Below, in pieces: positions 52,906 through 61,854 of a DNA stretch of 64,000 bases (its first letter is position 1; each line of letters starts with the position of its first letter). The position numbers and the translations under genes are program-made. Under the pieces are notes generated by a model that made no database searches, was not told the origin of the DNA, and worked only from the letters and a program-made list of their open reading frames with translations. This stretch comes from JBBROS01 sp965213855 (GTDB taxonomy: Bacteria; Pseudomonadota; Alphaproteobacteria; Acetobacterales; Acetobacteraceae): positions 620,001 through 684,000 of the forward strand of contig CBDCAA010000011.1 of assembly GCA_965213855.1 (NCBI GenBank), written 5' to 3'.

Positions 52906-53169
52906 ATGTCGATCATCGGTTGGATCGTTTTCGGGCTGATAGCCGGCTTCATCGCCAGCAAGATCGTCAACAAGCAGGGCGAGGGGTTCATCGTCGACTG
53001 TGTGCTGGGCGTGATCGGCGCCGTCGTCGGGGGTTGGCTGTTCGAACGTTTTGGCTACGAGGGTGTGAGCGGCTTTAACATCTACAGCATGATCGTGGCC
53101 GTGATCGGCGCCATCATCGTGCTGTTCATCTACCACGCCGTGACCGGCCGGCGCACATCGACCTACTGA
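52906..53169 (+). CDS. GlsB/YeaQ/YmgE-family small membrane protein
   Basis: An 87-residue protein with three hydrophobic stretches (IGWIVFGLIAGFIASKI; CVLGVIGAVVGGWLFERFG; IYSMIVAVIGAIIVLFIYHA) typical of this stress-associated family. Function is not established. GGGGAGAAG sits upstream of the ATG. An EcfG-like promoter precedes it. Confidence 0.88.
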   Translation: MSIIGWIVFGLIAGFIASKIVNKQGEGFIVDCVLGVIGAVVGGWLFERFGYEGVSGFNIYSMIVAVIGAIIVLFIYHAVTGRRTSTY

Positions 53170-53264
53170 GAGCCTGCCCGGCCGAACGCAACTGCCCGGC
53201 CTGATCGCGACACGCAAACTTCGCCATGCCCGGCAATGGGCTGCGGCACATAGGGAGACATCCG

Positions 53265-53693
53265 ATGGGTATTCTCGACTCGGTAATCGGCAGTGTGCTT
53301 GGCGGAAGTGGCGGCGGATCGGCGCTCAGCCCGATCCTTGCAGAGATATTGAGTGGCGGGCAGGGTGGCGCCGGAGGCCAGGCAACCGCGCAGCCAGGTC
53401 TGATCGGGCTGATCGAGCGGTTCACACAGGCCGGCCACGGCAATGCCGTGAACTCCTGGGTCGGCAATGGGCCGAACCAGCCCATACAGCCGAGCGCACT
53501 CCAGAACGTGTTCGGCCAGGGGCAGATCAACCAGTGGGCCCAGCAGACCGGCATCGCGCCGAACGATCTTCTCGGCCAGCTCGCGCAATTCCTGCCCCAC
53601 GCCGTGAACACGATGACCCCGAACGGTCAGGTGCCAACCAGCGCCGAGCATCTCGGTGGCGGCAGCGCCTTCGATGGTCCCGGGATGCCCTGA
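53265..53693 (+). CDS. YidB/DUF937-family protein
   Basis: A 142-residue Gly/Gln-rich protein. MGILDSVIGSVLGGSGGG and LIERFTQAGHGNAVNSWVGN, then FGQGQINQWAQQTGI are the YidB pattern. Role unknown. It starts 95 bases after the YeaQ-like gene, with AGGGAG well placed before the ATG at 53265; the earlier ATG at 53226 is less likely. It converges on motA. Confidence 0.85.
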   Translation: MGILDSVIGSVLGGSGGGSALSPILAEILSGGQGGAGGQATAQPGLIGLIERFTQAGHGNAVNSWVGNGPNQPIQPSALQNVFGQGQINQWAQQTGIAPNDLLGQLAQFLPHAVNTMTPNGQVPTSAEHLGGGSAFDGPGMP

Positions 53694-53697
53694 CTTG

Positions 53698-53730
53698 CTG
53701 AGCCGAGGAGTCGGTGGCCCTTCGGCTCAG
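53698..53730. terminator. Bidirectional hairpin between yidB-like and motA
   Basis: CTGAGCCGA (53698-53706) pairs perfectly with TCGGCTCAG (53722-53730). The 9-bp stem covers the gap between the two converging stop codons. Confidence 0.6.
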
Positions 53731-54593
53731 TTGAGTTTGACAGTCTGAACGGCGGCCTCCAGTTCCTGGAAGCTCGGCATGTATCGATTGGGTGCCATCT
53801 TGCGGCCGGTCTCAACGCTGATCTGCGGTGCGTTGCCGTGTAGATGGCTGACCAGGACGGCGCGGATCACCTCGAAGTATTTGCTCTCCTCCTCCACAAC
53901 CCCCTTCAGCCTCGCGGCGAATGGCCCCGCCATTCCGTAGGCGAGAAGAACGCCTAGGAACGTGCCGACCAGCGCCCCGCCGATCATCGCGCCCAGCACC
54001 GCCGGCGGCTCGTTGATGTGCGACATTGTCTTGATCACGCCCAGCACCGCCGCGACGATCCCGAGCGCTGGTAACCCATCCGCCATATTCTGCAGTGCGT
54101 GTGAGCCATGAAGCTCCTCGTGTAAGGTCTTCTTCAGTTCGCGGCCCATCAGGTCCTCGACTTGGTGCGGATCGTCGGCGTTCATGCCCATCATCCGCAG
54201 GTAGTCGCAGATCATCGATGTCACGTGGTGGTTGCCGAGGATCTTGGGGTAAAGCGCGAACGCCGCGCTCGCTTCCGGCTTCTCGATATGCGGCTCGAGC
54301 GCCATCGCACCTTTGGCCGCGGCAAGCCGGACAAAGTAGTACAGCAGGCTGAGCAGCTCGATGTAGCTGCCCTTGGTGAAGCTGCCCCCCTTGAGGATTT
54401 TCTTGAACCCGCTGAGCGTGTGCTTCACGTCGTGCATCGAGTTCGCCATCAGGAACGTGCCGATCGCAGCGCCGCCAATCGTCAGCATCTCGAACGGGAT
54501 CGCCTCCATCAGCGGCTCGAGGCTGCCGCCTGACAAGATGTAGCTGCCGAACACGCAGGCGAGCAGGAAACCCAGACCCCCCAGCGTCAGCAT
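53727..54593 (-). CDS. motA: Flagellar stator protein MotA
   Basis: A 288-residue membrane protein with four hydrophobic helices. Conserved stretches include ANSMHDVKHTLSGFKKILKG, YYFVRLAAAKGAMALEPHIE and LPALGIVAAVLGVIKTMSHI with GGALVGTFLGVLLAYGMAGP. With MotB it forms the ion channel that powers flagellar rotation. It lies downstream of motB (order motB-motA), 45 bases after it. Confidence 0.95.
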   Translation of the reverse strand: MLTLGGLGFLLACVFGSYILSGGSLEPLMEAIPFEMLTIGGAAIGTFLMANSMHDVKHTLSGFKKILKGGSFTKGSYIELLSLLYYFVRLAAAKGAMALEPHIEKPEASAAFALYPKILGNHHVTSMICDYLRMMGMNADDPHQVEDLMGRELKKTLHEELHGSHALQNMADGLPALGIVAAVLGVIKTMSHINEPPAVLGAMIGGALVGTFLGVLLAYGMAGPFAARLKGVVEEESKYFEVIRAVLVSHLHGNAPQISVETGRKMAPNRYMPSFQELEAAVQTVKLN

Positions 54594-54638
54594 CGGCGGC
54601 GCCCTCGTGTCTCCATGGCAGTTGGCTGCACGGCTGGA

Positions 54639-55667
54639 TCAGTGCTTCGGGGTTAACGAAGCCCGAAGCACGACGATTGCGATGCGCCGGTTCGCCGGGG
54701 CAAGCTTGTCGTCGGTCACCAACGGATCGCGATCCGCCATCCCTGCCACGCTACGAACGCGACCCTCCGGCAGCCCGGCGTCGATCAGGAGCCGCCGGGT
54801 GGCGTTCGCCCGCTCGGTCGACAGGTCCCAATTCGAGCGATCCGGGCCCTTGTAAGGCGCCGCGTCGGTATGGCCGGTGATGCTCACCTGCTCGGGCAGG
54901 CGAAGCAGGACGGGCGAGATCTTCGCCAGCACGGCCCGTGCCCGCTCGTTCAGCGTCGACGATCCGGTCGGAAACATCGGCTGCCGCTCCGCGTCAACGA
55001 GTTGGATCCGCAGTCCCTCGGGCGTCACGTCGATCATGAGCTGTCGCGCAAGATCCGACAGCGCCGGGTCTTGTGCGACCGCCTCTCGGATCTGCTGTGC
55101 GGCCTGCTCGAAGCTCGCCTTCTCCTTCCGCGCGATCTCGGCCTCGATGTCCTTATCCGTCGGCGCAGTTGGAACCTGTTTGGCGCGTGCGGGCGGGGTC
55201 GGCCGTTCGGTGTCTGTGGCATCGGCAATCGGCGGGGAGGGTGCCCTGCCGGATGCGTTGGACTGTCGCCCGCCCCCGTCCGCCAGGCTGCGTTGAACCG
55301 GCGTCTCGGCCCGGACTTCGCCGGATTCCTCGTCCTCGGACATGAGAAGGGGGACGGTCGGCCCGTTCTGGGCCTGAACGTTGCCCGCGTCGGACGCCAG
55401 CGCGCCATCGCTATTGGCGGTACGCCCCCCGAACGGCGCACCATATCCGCTCGTGACCCGCGCCATCTCGTTATTGGGGCTGAAGTAGTCCGCGATTCCC
55501 CGCCGTTGCTCCTCCGTGGTCGCGTTCAGCAGCCACATCAGCAGGAAGAACGCCATCATGGCGGTCACGAAATCCGCATACGCGACCTTCCAGGCCCCGC
55601 CATGGTGCCCACCCTCGACGATCTCCTCCTTGCGGATTACGACCGTCGGCTTGCCCGCCTTCGCCAT
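54639..55667 (-). CDS. motB: Flagellar stator protein MotB
   Basis: A 342-residue protein with one membrane helix that contains the proton-binding Asp32 in YADFVTAMMAFFLLMWLLNA, followed by the plug-like NATTEEQRRGIADYF, a long variable linker rich in Ser/Pro/Ala, and the OmpA-like peptidoglycan-binding domain (FPTGSSTLNERARAVLAKI; VSITGHTDAAPYKG; LSTERANATRRLLIDAG). It anchors the stator to the cell wall. Confidence 0.95.
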   Translation of the reverse strand: MAKAGKPTVVIRKEEIVEGGHHGGAWKVAYADFVTAMMAFFLLMWLLNATTEEQRRGIADYFSPNNEMARVTSGYGAPFGGRTANSDGALASDAGNVQAQNGPTVPLLMSEDEESGEVRAETPVQRSLADGGGRQSNASGRAPSPPIADATDTERPTPPARAKQVPTAPTDKDIEAEIARKEKASFEQAAQQIREAVAQDPALSDLARQLMIDVTPEGLRIQLVDAERQPMFPTGSSTLNERARAVLAKISPVLLRLPEQVSITGHTDAAPYKGPDRSNWDLSTERANATRRLLIDAGLPEGRVRSVAGMADRDPLVTDDKLAPANRRIAIVVLRASLTPKH

Positions 55668-55737
55668 ACAACGATCCCTGAACCTCGACGGGATCCATTT
55701 TGCGCCGGGTCAGGTTAACAAACTGCCAACAGCGCCG

Positions 55738-56715
55738 TCACTCGGCGGCCATCTCCAACGCCGCCGCGCCATCGACACCCAGCGTCAGGAACCGCTCCGC
55801 CTCGAGCGCCGCGATGCAGCCGGTCCCCGCCGCCGTGACCGCCTGCCGCCACAGCTTGTCCTGAACGTCGCCGGCCGCGAACACGCCGGGGACGGAGGTC
55901 TGCGTCATGCCGGGCCGGGTCACGACGTAGCCCTCGGGATCGAGCGAGACCTGGCCCCGGAACATGCTGGTGTTGGGCGTGTGCCCGATCGCGACGAACA
56001 CCCCGTCCACGTCCAGCCGGCTCTCGGCCCCGGTCCGCACGTTCCGCAGCCGCACCCCGGCGACCACCTCCGGCGTCCCAGCACCGACGATCTCCTCGAC
56101 CGCGCTGTCCCACACCACCTTGATCTTCGGATGCTCGAATAGCCGTTTCTGCAGGATCTTCTCCGCCCGCAAGGTGTCGCGCCGGTGGATCACCGTCACC
56201 TGCTCGGCATGGTGCGTCAGAAACAGCGCCTCCTCGACGGCCGTGTTGCCGCCGCCCACGACCGCAACCCGCTTGTTGCGGTAGAAGAACCCGTCGCACG
56301 TCGCGCAGGCCGAGACGCCCGCGCCCTGCAGCCGCGACTCCGATGGCAGGCCGAGCCACCGCGCCTGCGCTCCGGTCGCGATCACCACCGTCTCGGCAAG
56401 GTAGACGTCCCCCGCATCGCCGACGCAGCGGAAAGGCCGCCGGCTGAAGTCGACCTGCATGATGAGATCGTTGATCACCCGTGTCCCCACGTGCTCGGCC
56501 TGTCGCTGCATCTGCTCCATCAGCCAGGGGCCCTGGATGGCCTGCGCGAAACCCGGGTAGTTTTCGACGTCCGTCGTGATCATGAGTTGGCCGCCGGGCT
56601 GCATCCCGGCCACCAGCACTGGATCGAGCCCGGCGCGGGCGGCATAGATCGCCGCGGTGTAGCCGGCAGGTCCCGCGCCGATGATCAGCACGCGGGTCGG
56701 GATGGTCTCTGGCAT
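55738..56715 (-). CDS. trxB: Thioredoxin-disulfide reductase
   Basis: A 325-residue flavoenzyme that reduces thioredoxin with NADPH. FAD motif VLIIGAGPAGYTAAIYAARA, redox-active CATC at 137-140, NADPH motif VAVVGGGNTAVEEALFLTHH with the HRRDTLRAEK pocket, and the C-terminal GVFAAGDVQDKLWRQAVTAA. The ATG at 56715 is chosen. It is divergent from lrp, a common arrangement in Alphaproteobacteria. Confidence 0.95.
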   Translation of the reverse strand: MPETIPTRVLIIGAGPAGYTAAIYAARAGLDPVLVAGMQPGGQLMITTDVENYPGFAQAIQGPWLMEQMQRQAEHVGTRVINDLIMQVDFSRRPFRCVGDAGDVYLAETVVIATGAQARWLGLPSESRLQGAGVSACATCDGFFYRNKRVAVVGGGNTAVEEALFLTHHAEQVTVIHRRDTLRAEKILQKRLFEHPKIKVVWDSAVEEIVGAGTPEVVAGVRLRNVRTGAESRLDVDGVFVAIGHTPNTSMFRGQVSLDPEGYVVTRPGMTQTSVPGVFAAGDVQDKLWRQAVTAAGTGCIAALEAERFLTLGVDGAAALEMAAE

Positions 56716-56786
56716 GGCGACGGCTCCGTTCCACGCCAAAATAGGGTTCGGCGGCGGCGGCATGCAAGACAAGGCACCTCGCGGGC

Positions 56787-56813
56787 TTGAGACGCGGTCT
56801 GGCTTGTAATAAT
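56787..56813 (+). promoter_or_regulatory. Candidate promoter of lrp
   Basis: TTGAGA and AATAAT are good matches to -35 and -10 elements but 15 bases apart, two less than ideal. They lie in an AT-richer patch 34 bases before the lrp start. Confidence 0.4.
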
Positions 56814-56846
56814 CTTTCGTGCGAGGGAGCGGGCCTGCAACCAAGC

Positions 56847-57326
56847 ATGAAACTCAACACGATCGAACAGCCCGAGCTGGACGCCATCGACCGCCGCATC
56901 CTCGCCGAGTTGCAGGTCGACGGGCGCATGACCAACGTCGAGCTTGCGCGGCGCACCGACATCACGGCGCCGCCCTGCCTGCGCCGCATGCGCAGGCTCG
57001 AGCAAACCGGCGTCATCCGCGGCTATCACGCCGACACGGACCCGCAGCGGCTCGGGTGGGAGATCACCTTCTTCGCGATCGTCGGCCTCGACAGTCAGAA
57101 GGAAGCGGTCCTGTCCGCGTTCGAGCGCCAAGTCGCGGAATGGCCGGAAGTGCGGGAGTGCCACATGATCCGAGGTGGTGGCGACTTCCTTCTGCGCGTG
57201 GTCGCACGCGACACCGCGCACGAGAACCAGCTGACCCAGAGGCTGACCGGGGCCAACGCAGTCAGCCGGGTACAAACCCTGCAGACGATACGAACCAGTC
57301 GGAGCCTTGCCGGGGTGCCGATCTAG
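56847..57326 (+). CDS. Lrp/AsnC-family transcriptional regulator
   Basis: A 159-residue regulator. The helix-turn-helix is DAIDRRILAELQVDGRMTNV and TAPPCLRRMRRLEQTGVIRG, and the effector-binding RAM domain follows (FFAIVGLDSQ, then REVC-like VRECHMIRGGGDFLLRVVAR). Members sense amino acids. It is divergent from trxB, so it may act on that promoter. The ATG at 56847 is where recognisable sequence begins; an in-frame ATG at 56787 is within the promoter. Confidence 0.92.
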   Translation: MKLNTIEQPELDAIDRRILAELQVDGRMTNVELARRTDITAPPCLRRMRRLEQTGVIRGYHADTDPQRLGWEITFFAIVGLDSQKEAVLSAFERQVAEWPEVRECHMIRGGGDFLLRVVARDTAHENQLTQRLTGANAVSRVQTLQTIRTSRSLAGVPI

Positions 57327-57332
57327 CCCCGG

Positions 57333-57563
57333 TCAGCGCGAGCCGAAGGTCCAGCTGATGTAGTTTGGCAGCCTTGCGCCCGGAACGCCGCCAAAGGTGG
57401 CGGCACCGGGGGGCAGGCTGTTGGCCGGCTCGGGCTCGCTGTTGGCATTGACCTCGCCCATACCCTGCGGATATTGGGCCGACACCAGCGTGGCACCTCC
57501 CGGCCCCACACACCCAGCCAATGCCGACAGGCCGGCGAGCAGGAACAAGCGCGACGTGACCAT
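57333..57563 (-). CDS. Small outer-membrane-type lipoprotein (76 aa)
   Basis: A short secreted protein with a lipoprotein signal peptide: VTSRLFLLAGLSALAGC, where LAGC fits the lipobox and Cys18 would be lipidated. The mature part (about 59 residues) is rich in Gly, Pro and Asn and ends NYISWTFGSR. Not recognised. Its ATG overlaps the first possible ATG of the divergent glycosyltransferase gene, so the two 5' ends are nearly back to back. Confidence 0.7.
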   Translation of the reverse strand: MVTSRLFLLAGLSALAGCVGPGGATLVSAQYPQGMGEVNANSEPEPANSLPPGAATFGGVPGARLPNYISWTFGSR

Positions 57564-57567
57564 GGGT

Positions 57568-59010
57568 ATGCCCTCGTTCGTGTCACGCACCTCAACACTT
57601 GAAATTAGCTTCCGTTCCGGTGCCGCCCTCGCGGCGCTTGCGCTGCTCACGGCCATCCGCCTCGTCGTCGCCGGGGCGCTGCCGTTATCGCCGGACGAAG
57701 CCTATTATTGGGTGTGGTCGCATGCTTTGGCTCCGGGCTATCTGGACCATCCGCCCATGGTCGCGCTGTGGATCCGTGCAGGCACCGCCATGGCCGGGCA
57801 GGAAGCGCTTGGCGTCCGGTTGCTGGCGCCGCTCGCGGCCGCGGCCGGGTCGGTGCTGCTGGCGGCGGCAGCGGACACGATGTTCCCGGCGCGCCGGCCG
57901 GGCGTGTGGGCCGCGATCCTGCTGAACGCGACGCTGATGCTGGCCGCCGGCGCCGTCACGATGACGCCCGACACGCCGCTGCTGTTCTTCTGGGTGGCGG
58001 CGCTGTGGGTCCTGTCGCAGGTGGCGGCCGGGCGGTCGCCGGCCTGGTGGCTGGCCGCCGGCGCCGCCATCGGCCTCGGGTTCGATAGCAAGTATACCGC
58101 CGTTCTCCTGGGTGCCGGCGCCGGCCTTTGGGTGTTGACGCCCGCCTTGCGCCCTGTGTTGCGGACGGGGTGGCCCTGGGCAGGCGCCGCCCTGGCTCTG
58201 GCCCTCGCGGCCCCGGTGCTGCTGTGGAACGCACGGCACGGCTGGGCGAGCTTCGCCAAGCAAGGCGGCCGAACCGGCGACTTCGCCCCGGGCGTCCGCT
58301 TCCTCGGGGAGCTCTTGGCAGGACAACTTGGCCTCGCGACCCCGATCGTGGCCGCAATGATGGGTGCCGGGATCGGCGTTGCGCTCCGCCGCTGGCGTGA
58401 CCCGGCCGCCGGCCTCCTGGCAGCACTGACGATCCCAGGTGCGGCGCTGTTCGTCGAGCACGCCGTCGGCGACAGGGTGCAGGCGAACTGGGTGGCGGTC
58501 CTCTACCCCGCCGCCGCCATCGCCGCCGCAGCCTACGCCACAGCCTGGCGCCGCCCGGCCGCCGGCTTCGGGTTCGCTATGGGCGGCCTGCTCTATCTCC
58601 AGGCGACGCTTGCGCCGCTGCCGCTGCCGCGCGGAATTGACCCGACCCTTCGCCTGGCCGGGTTCGGCGCGCTTGCGGCAGAGGCCGGCCAGGCCGCGCG
58701 GCAGGACGGCGCCGCGTTCGTGGCGAGCGAGGAGTACGGCCTGGCCGCGCTGCTGGCCTTCCATCATCCGGGGCTGCCCGTCATCGCCGCCGAACCCCGG
58801 TGGCGGCTGTTCGACCTATCCCCCGCCACCCAAGGGACGGGGCTGCTCATCCTCAGTGCCCGCCGTACGCACGGCCCTGACCCGGCCCTCTGGCAAGCGA
58901 TCGAGCCGCTCGAACACCTCGCGCGGACACGCGGCGCCACCGTGGCCGAGGACTACGCCCTGTACCGGGTCACCCTCCGCCCCGGCGCGCCCGCGGTGTT
59001 CCTGCCGTAG
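57568..59010 (+). CDS. ArnT/PMT-like membrane glycosyltransferase (GT83 type)
   Basis: A 480-residue membrane protein with about ten helices. The first periplasmic loop has the catalytic-type LSPDEAYYWVWSHALAPGYL, followed by DHPPMVALWIRAGTAM, and FDSKYTAVLLGAGAGLWVL. Such enzymes transfer sugars (for example aminoarabinose or mannose) from undecaprenyl or dolichyl phosphate on the outer face of the inner membrane. The donor and acceptor are unknown. Start at 57568 is a choice among 57562, 57568 and GTG 57580; none has a clear ribosome-binding site. Confidence 0.85.
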   Translation: MPSFVSRTSTLEISFRSGAALAALALLTAIRLVVAGALPLSPDEAYYWVWSHALAPGYLDHPPMVALWIRAGTAMAGQEALGVRLLAPLAAAAGSVLLAAAADTMFPARRPGVWAAILLNATLMLAAGAVTMTPDTPLLFFWVAALWVLSQVAAGRSPAWWLAAGAAIGLGFDSKYTAVLLGAGAGLWVLTPALRPVLRTGWPWAGAALALALAAPVLLWNARHGWASFAKQGGRTGDFAPGVRFLGELLAGQLGLATPIVAAMMGAGIGVALRRWRDPAAGLLAALTIPGAALFVEHAVGDRVQANWVAVLYPAAAIAAAAYATAWRRPAAGFGFAMGGLLYLQATLAPLPLPRGIDPTLRLAGFGALAAEAGQAARQDGAAFVASEEYGLAALLAFHHPGLPVIAAEPRWRLFDLSPATQGTGLLILSARRTHGPDPALWQAIEPLEHLARTRGATVAEDYALYRVTLRPGAPAVFLP

Positions 59011-59017
59011 TCGGCAC

Positions 59018-59031
59018 GGCCGACCACGGCC
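59018..59031. terminator. Weak hairpin between converging genes
   Basis: GGCCG-ACCA-CGGCC is a perfect 5-bp stem in the 41-base gap between the glycosyltransferase and DUF938 genes. Confidence 0.3.
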
Positions 59032-59051
59032 TCAAGACGGCCCTGCGTCGA

Positions 59052-59672
59052 TCAGCTGCGAACAAACACGGCCATGCGGTTGTTGGCCGGCATCGGCACG
59101 TCGGCTTCCAGCGACAGACCATGCGGCAGAGCCGCAGCGGCCACCTCGGCCAGGTCGCGCACGCCCCACGCCGGGTCGCGCTGCCGCAGGTCCCGGTCGA
59201 ACGCGGCATTGCTCTCCGCCGTGTGCGCCCCATTGATCCGGAACGGGCCGTAAACCAGCAATGGACCGCCCGGCCGCAATACCCGCGCGGTGCCGGCCAA
59301 CAGCCCCAGCGTGACAAGCCAGGGCGCGATGTGGATCAGGTTGATCGCCACCACGGCATCGGCACGCGCCACTGGCCACGCCGCGCCGGTCACGTCGAGC
59401 TGAAGGGGCGGCAGCAGGTTCGGCGTCCCCCCGGCCTCCCGCCAGGCCGTGATGCTCGCCAGGCGGTCGGGGGCGGATTCGGTCGGCTGCCAGGTCATGT
59501 GCGGCAGGTCGGCGGCGAACCAGACCGCGTGCTCCCCCGTGCCGCTCGCCAGCTCCAGCACCAGGCCGCCGGGCGGCAGCCAGTGTCGCAGCACCTCGAG
59601 GATCGGCTGCCGGTTGCGCGCTGCGGAGGGCGCGACCAAGGCGGCAGGCGACGGGGGAGGGGTGTCGAGCAT
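59052..59672 (-). CDS. DUF938-family SAM-dependent methyltransferase
   Basis: A 206-residue protein with a class I SAM-binding motif LVLELASGTGEHAVWFAADL and the DUF938 pattern APSAARNRQPILEVLRHWLP, INLIHIAPW, LVYGPFRINGAHTAESNAAF and DPAWGVRDLAEV. The biological substrate is unknown. ATG at 59672. It converges on the glycosyltransferase gene. Confidence 0.85.
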   Translation of the reverse strand: MLDTPPPSPAALVAPSAARNRQPILEVLRHWLPPGGLVLELASGTGEHAVWFAADLPHMTWQPTESAPDRLASITAWREAGGTPNLLPPLQLDVTGAAWPVARADAVVAINLIHIAPWLVTLGLLAGTARVLRPGGPLLVYGPFRINGAHTAESNAAFDRDLRQRDPAWGVRDLAEVAAAALPHGLSLEADVPMPANNRMAVFVRS

Positions 59673-59744
59673 CCCAGCCAGTGTGCCCCGGCCGCCACCA
59701 CTAAGAAAAGGCCGAACAACGTTCGGCCTCGCACCCGGCCTCGT

Positions 59745-60026
59745 CTAGATCGGTGCCTCGTTGAACTGGAACCCGGCCCGCAGGCCACGCTGCCAGCGCC
59801 GGGTTGCGGTCCAGATGCCGCCGCGGTCGAGCTCGATCGTGACCTGCTCCGGGAACACGACTTTCCGCTCGCTGCTCACGCGGCATCCGTCGCCGGAGAT
59901 GTTCGTCACCGTGCAGTCGATCTTTTCTTCGCCCGCACTGATCCACGCCCTGAGCGCGATCGGCCGGCGCCGGTCGCGCGGCGTGTGTCCCGGGTCCAGT
60001 TCGCTCCAGCCGTTATCCTGCATCAT
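59745..60026 (-). CDS. PilZ-domain protein (93 aa)
   Basis: A single PilZ domain. The c-di-GMP-binding motif is present in a variant form: RRRPIALRA (RxxxR-like) and NISGDGCRV (for the usual D/NxSxxG). This suggests cyclic-di-GMP binding and control of motility or envelope functions, but the second motif departs from the usual. ATG at 60026 (or 60023) with AGGA about seven bases upstream. The longer upstream frame is not used. Confidence 0.72.
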   Translation of the reverse strand: MMQDNGWSELDPGHTPRDRRRPIALRAWISAGEEKIDCTVTNISGDGCRVSSERKVVFPEQVTIELDRGGIWTATRRWQRGLRAGFQFNEAPI

Positions 60027-60156
60027 GGTATCCTGCAGCAAAAGAGCATGTTGCATACCAGGTTCGGCCGGTCCGTTCACTCCACGATTCGTCTTTCTGT
60101 GTGCTGGTTTGTCACCGCGCAAGTTGCTGGCGTGTCTACGCCAGTGGTTGCCCGTC

Positions 60157-61734
60157 TCATTCGACGGATACATTCCAAAATGTTGCGAAGCCGTCCAGCA
60201 CACCCCGTACCGTCTTGCGGTATGCTGTCGGCTGGAAATATTGGCCTAGCGGCACGAACGGTACCGTCTCGAACACGCGTTGCTGCAGTTCGCGCGCGGC
60301 CGCCTGCTGCCTGTCGAGGTCCGGGGCACCGAACCACGTGTCGCGCAGCCGCTCCAGCTCCGCGTCTTCGGGCCAGCCGAACCAGGCGTTCTGGCCGGTA
60401 CCGCGGATCATGAGCTGCCCGGCAGGCGTCGCCATGTCAGCGCCGGCGCTGAACGTGAAGAACAGGCTCCAGCCGCCGGCCGCAACCGGATCCTTCTTCG
60501 CCCGGCGTGTCAGCAGCGTGCCCCAATCCATCGCCTGGTAGTCGACGGCCATGCCCAGACGGCGCAGCAAGTCCGCCCCCACGTCCGCCAGCGCCTTGAG
60601 GTTGGGGAAATCGGTCGGGACCAGCAGGGCCACAGGCTCGTTCTTGTAGCCCGCGGCGGCCAGGTCGCGGCGCAGCGCGTCCATGTCGCGCGGACCCGTC
60701 ACGGCAGCGATCCCGGCGTCGTTTGCGAGCGGCGTGCCCGGCGTGAAAGCGCCCATCCCGTCCCGCCAGAGAGCGCGGTCGTCGCCCACCATGGCCGTCA
60801 GGAAGTCCGACTGCACGACCGCATGCAGCACGACGCGGCGGATCGCGGGATTGTCGAACGGCGGCTGCAGCCAGTTCATCCGGAGCAGCGCCGCCTGTCC
60901 GGCCTGGTCCTGTACCCGCGCCACGATCCCGGGGTTGCGGCGCAGCAATGGCAGCAGGTCGGCCGAGGCGTATTCCCACCAGTCGGTCTCGTTCGCCTGC
61001 AACGCGGCGGCGGCCGTCGCCGGGTCCGGCACGGTGGTCCATACCACACGGTCGAGGTGGACGACCTTGGGGCCGGACGTGAAATCGGGCGTGCCGGATG
61101 GCAGGGGCACATAGCCGTCGAAGCGCTCCCACACCGCCCGGGCACCGGCGACACGCTCGTCGGCACGCCAGCGGAACGGGCCGCTGCCGACGATCTCGCT
61201 GACGGGCGTGCCCGGATCGGTGCGGGCGAGGCGCTCGGGCATCATCGCCGGCATATAGACGCCCGACTTGGCGAGCGCGTCCGGCAGCAACGGGAAGGGA
61301 TGCCGCAGGCGAAACACGATGCGCCGGTCATCGGCCGCCGTCAGGCTGTCGGTCGCGGCGAGCAGGGTTTGCCCGAACGTGTCTTTCGCGCCCCAGCGCC
61401 GGATGCTGGCGACGCAGTCGCGGGCGAGAACCGGCTCCCCGTCATGCCAGCGCAGGCCGTCGCGAAGGGTCAGGGTCCAGAGCCGGCCGTCGTCCTCGAT
61501 CGTATGCCCGGCCACCATCTGCCCAGAGGGCTGCAGCCGCCCGTTCAGGCCATAAAGCGTGTCGTAGACCATGTAGGCGTGGTTGCGGGTGACGTAGGCC
61601 GTGTTGGCGTGCGGATCGAGGATGGTGAGGTCCGCCTGCGGGATGAAGCGCAAGGTCCGGCGGGCATCGGCCCGGGAGACGGAGGGGGCCGCGAGGCTTG
61701 CGGCAGCGGCGGCCAGCAGATGTCGTCGTCTCAT
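60157..61734 (-). CDS. Peptide-type ABC transporter substrate-binding protein (family 5)
   Basis: A 525-residue exported protein with an Arg-rich start (MRRRHLLAAAAASLAAPSVS), possibly Tat-dependent, and the SBP_bac_5 fold: LRDGLRWHDGEPVLARDCVA, DALAKSGVYMPAMMPE, IVGSGPFRWRADE and LRMNWLQPPFDNPAIRRVVL. Such proteins bind peptides, nickel or other solutes. No permease or ATPase genes are beside it, so its transporter lies elsewhere or it has another role. ATG at 61734. Confidence 0.87.
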   Translation of the reverse strand: MRRRHLLAAAAASLAAPSVSRADARRTLRFIPQADLTILDPHANTAYVTRNHAYMVYDTLYGLNGRLQPSGQMVAGHTIEDDGRLWTLTLRDGLRWHDGEPVLARDCVASIRRWGAKDTFGQTLLAATDSLTAADDRRIVFRLRHPFPLLPDALAKSGVYMPAMMPERLARTDPGTPVSEIVGSGPFRWRADERVAGARAVWERFDGYVPLPSGTPDFTSGPKVVHLDRVVWTTVPDPATAAAALQANETDWWEYASADLLPLLRRNPGIVARVQDQAGQAALLRMNWLQPPFDNPAIRRVVLHAVVQSDFLTAMVGDDRALWRDGMGAFTPGTPLANDAGIAAVTGPRDMDALRRDLAAAGYKNEPVALLVPTDFPNLKALADVGADLLRRLGMAVDYQAMDWGTLLTRRAKKDPVAAGGWSLFFTFSAGADMATPAGQLMIRGTGQNAWFGWPEDAELERLRDTWFGAPDLDRQQAAARELQQRVFETVPFVPLGQYFQPTAYRKTVRGVLDGFATFWNVSVE

Positions 61735-61854
61735 GGCGGCCCTCTCTCGTGCGTCGGGCCTGATCCTGCCGTGCGCACCGGCCGCTGGCGATCCCTATCG
61801 GCTTGCCTCGCCTCCCGGGAAGCAGGCGAACCGCTTATGACGACTTGCCCGCTT

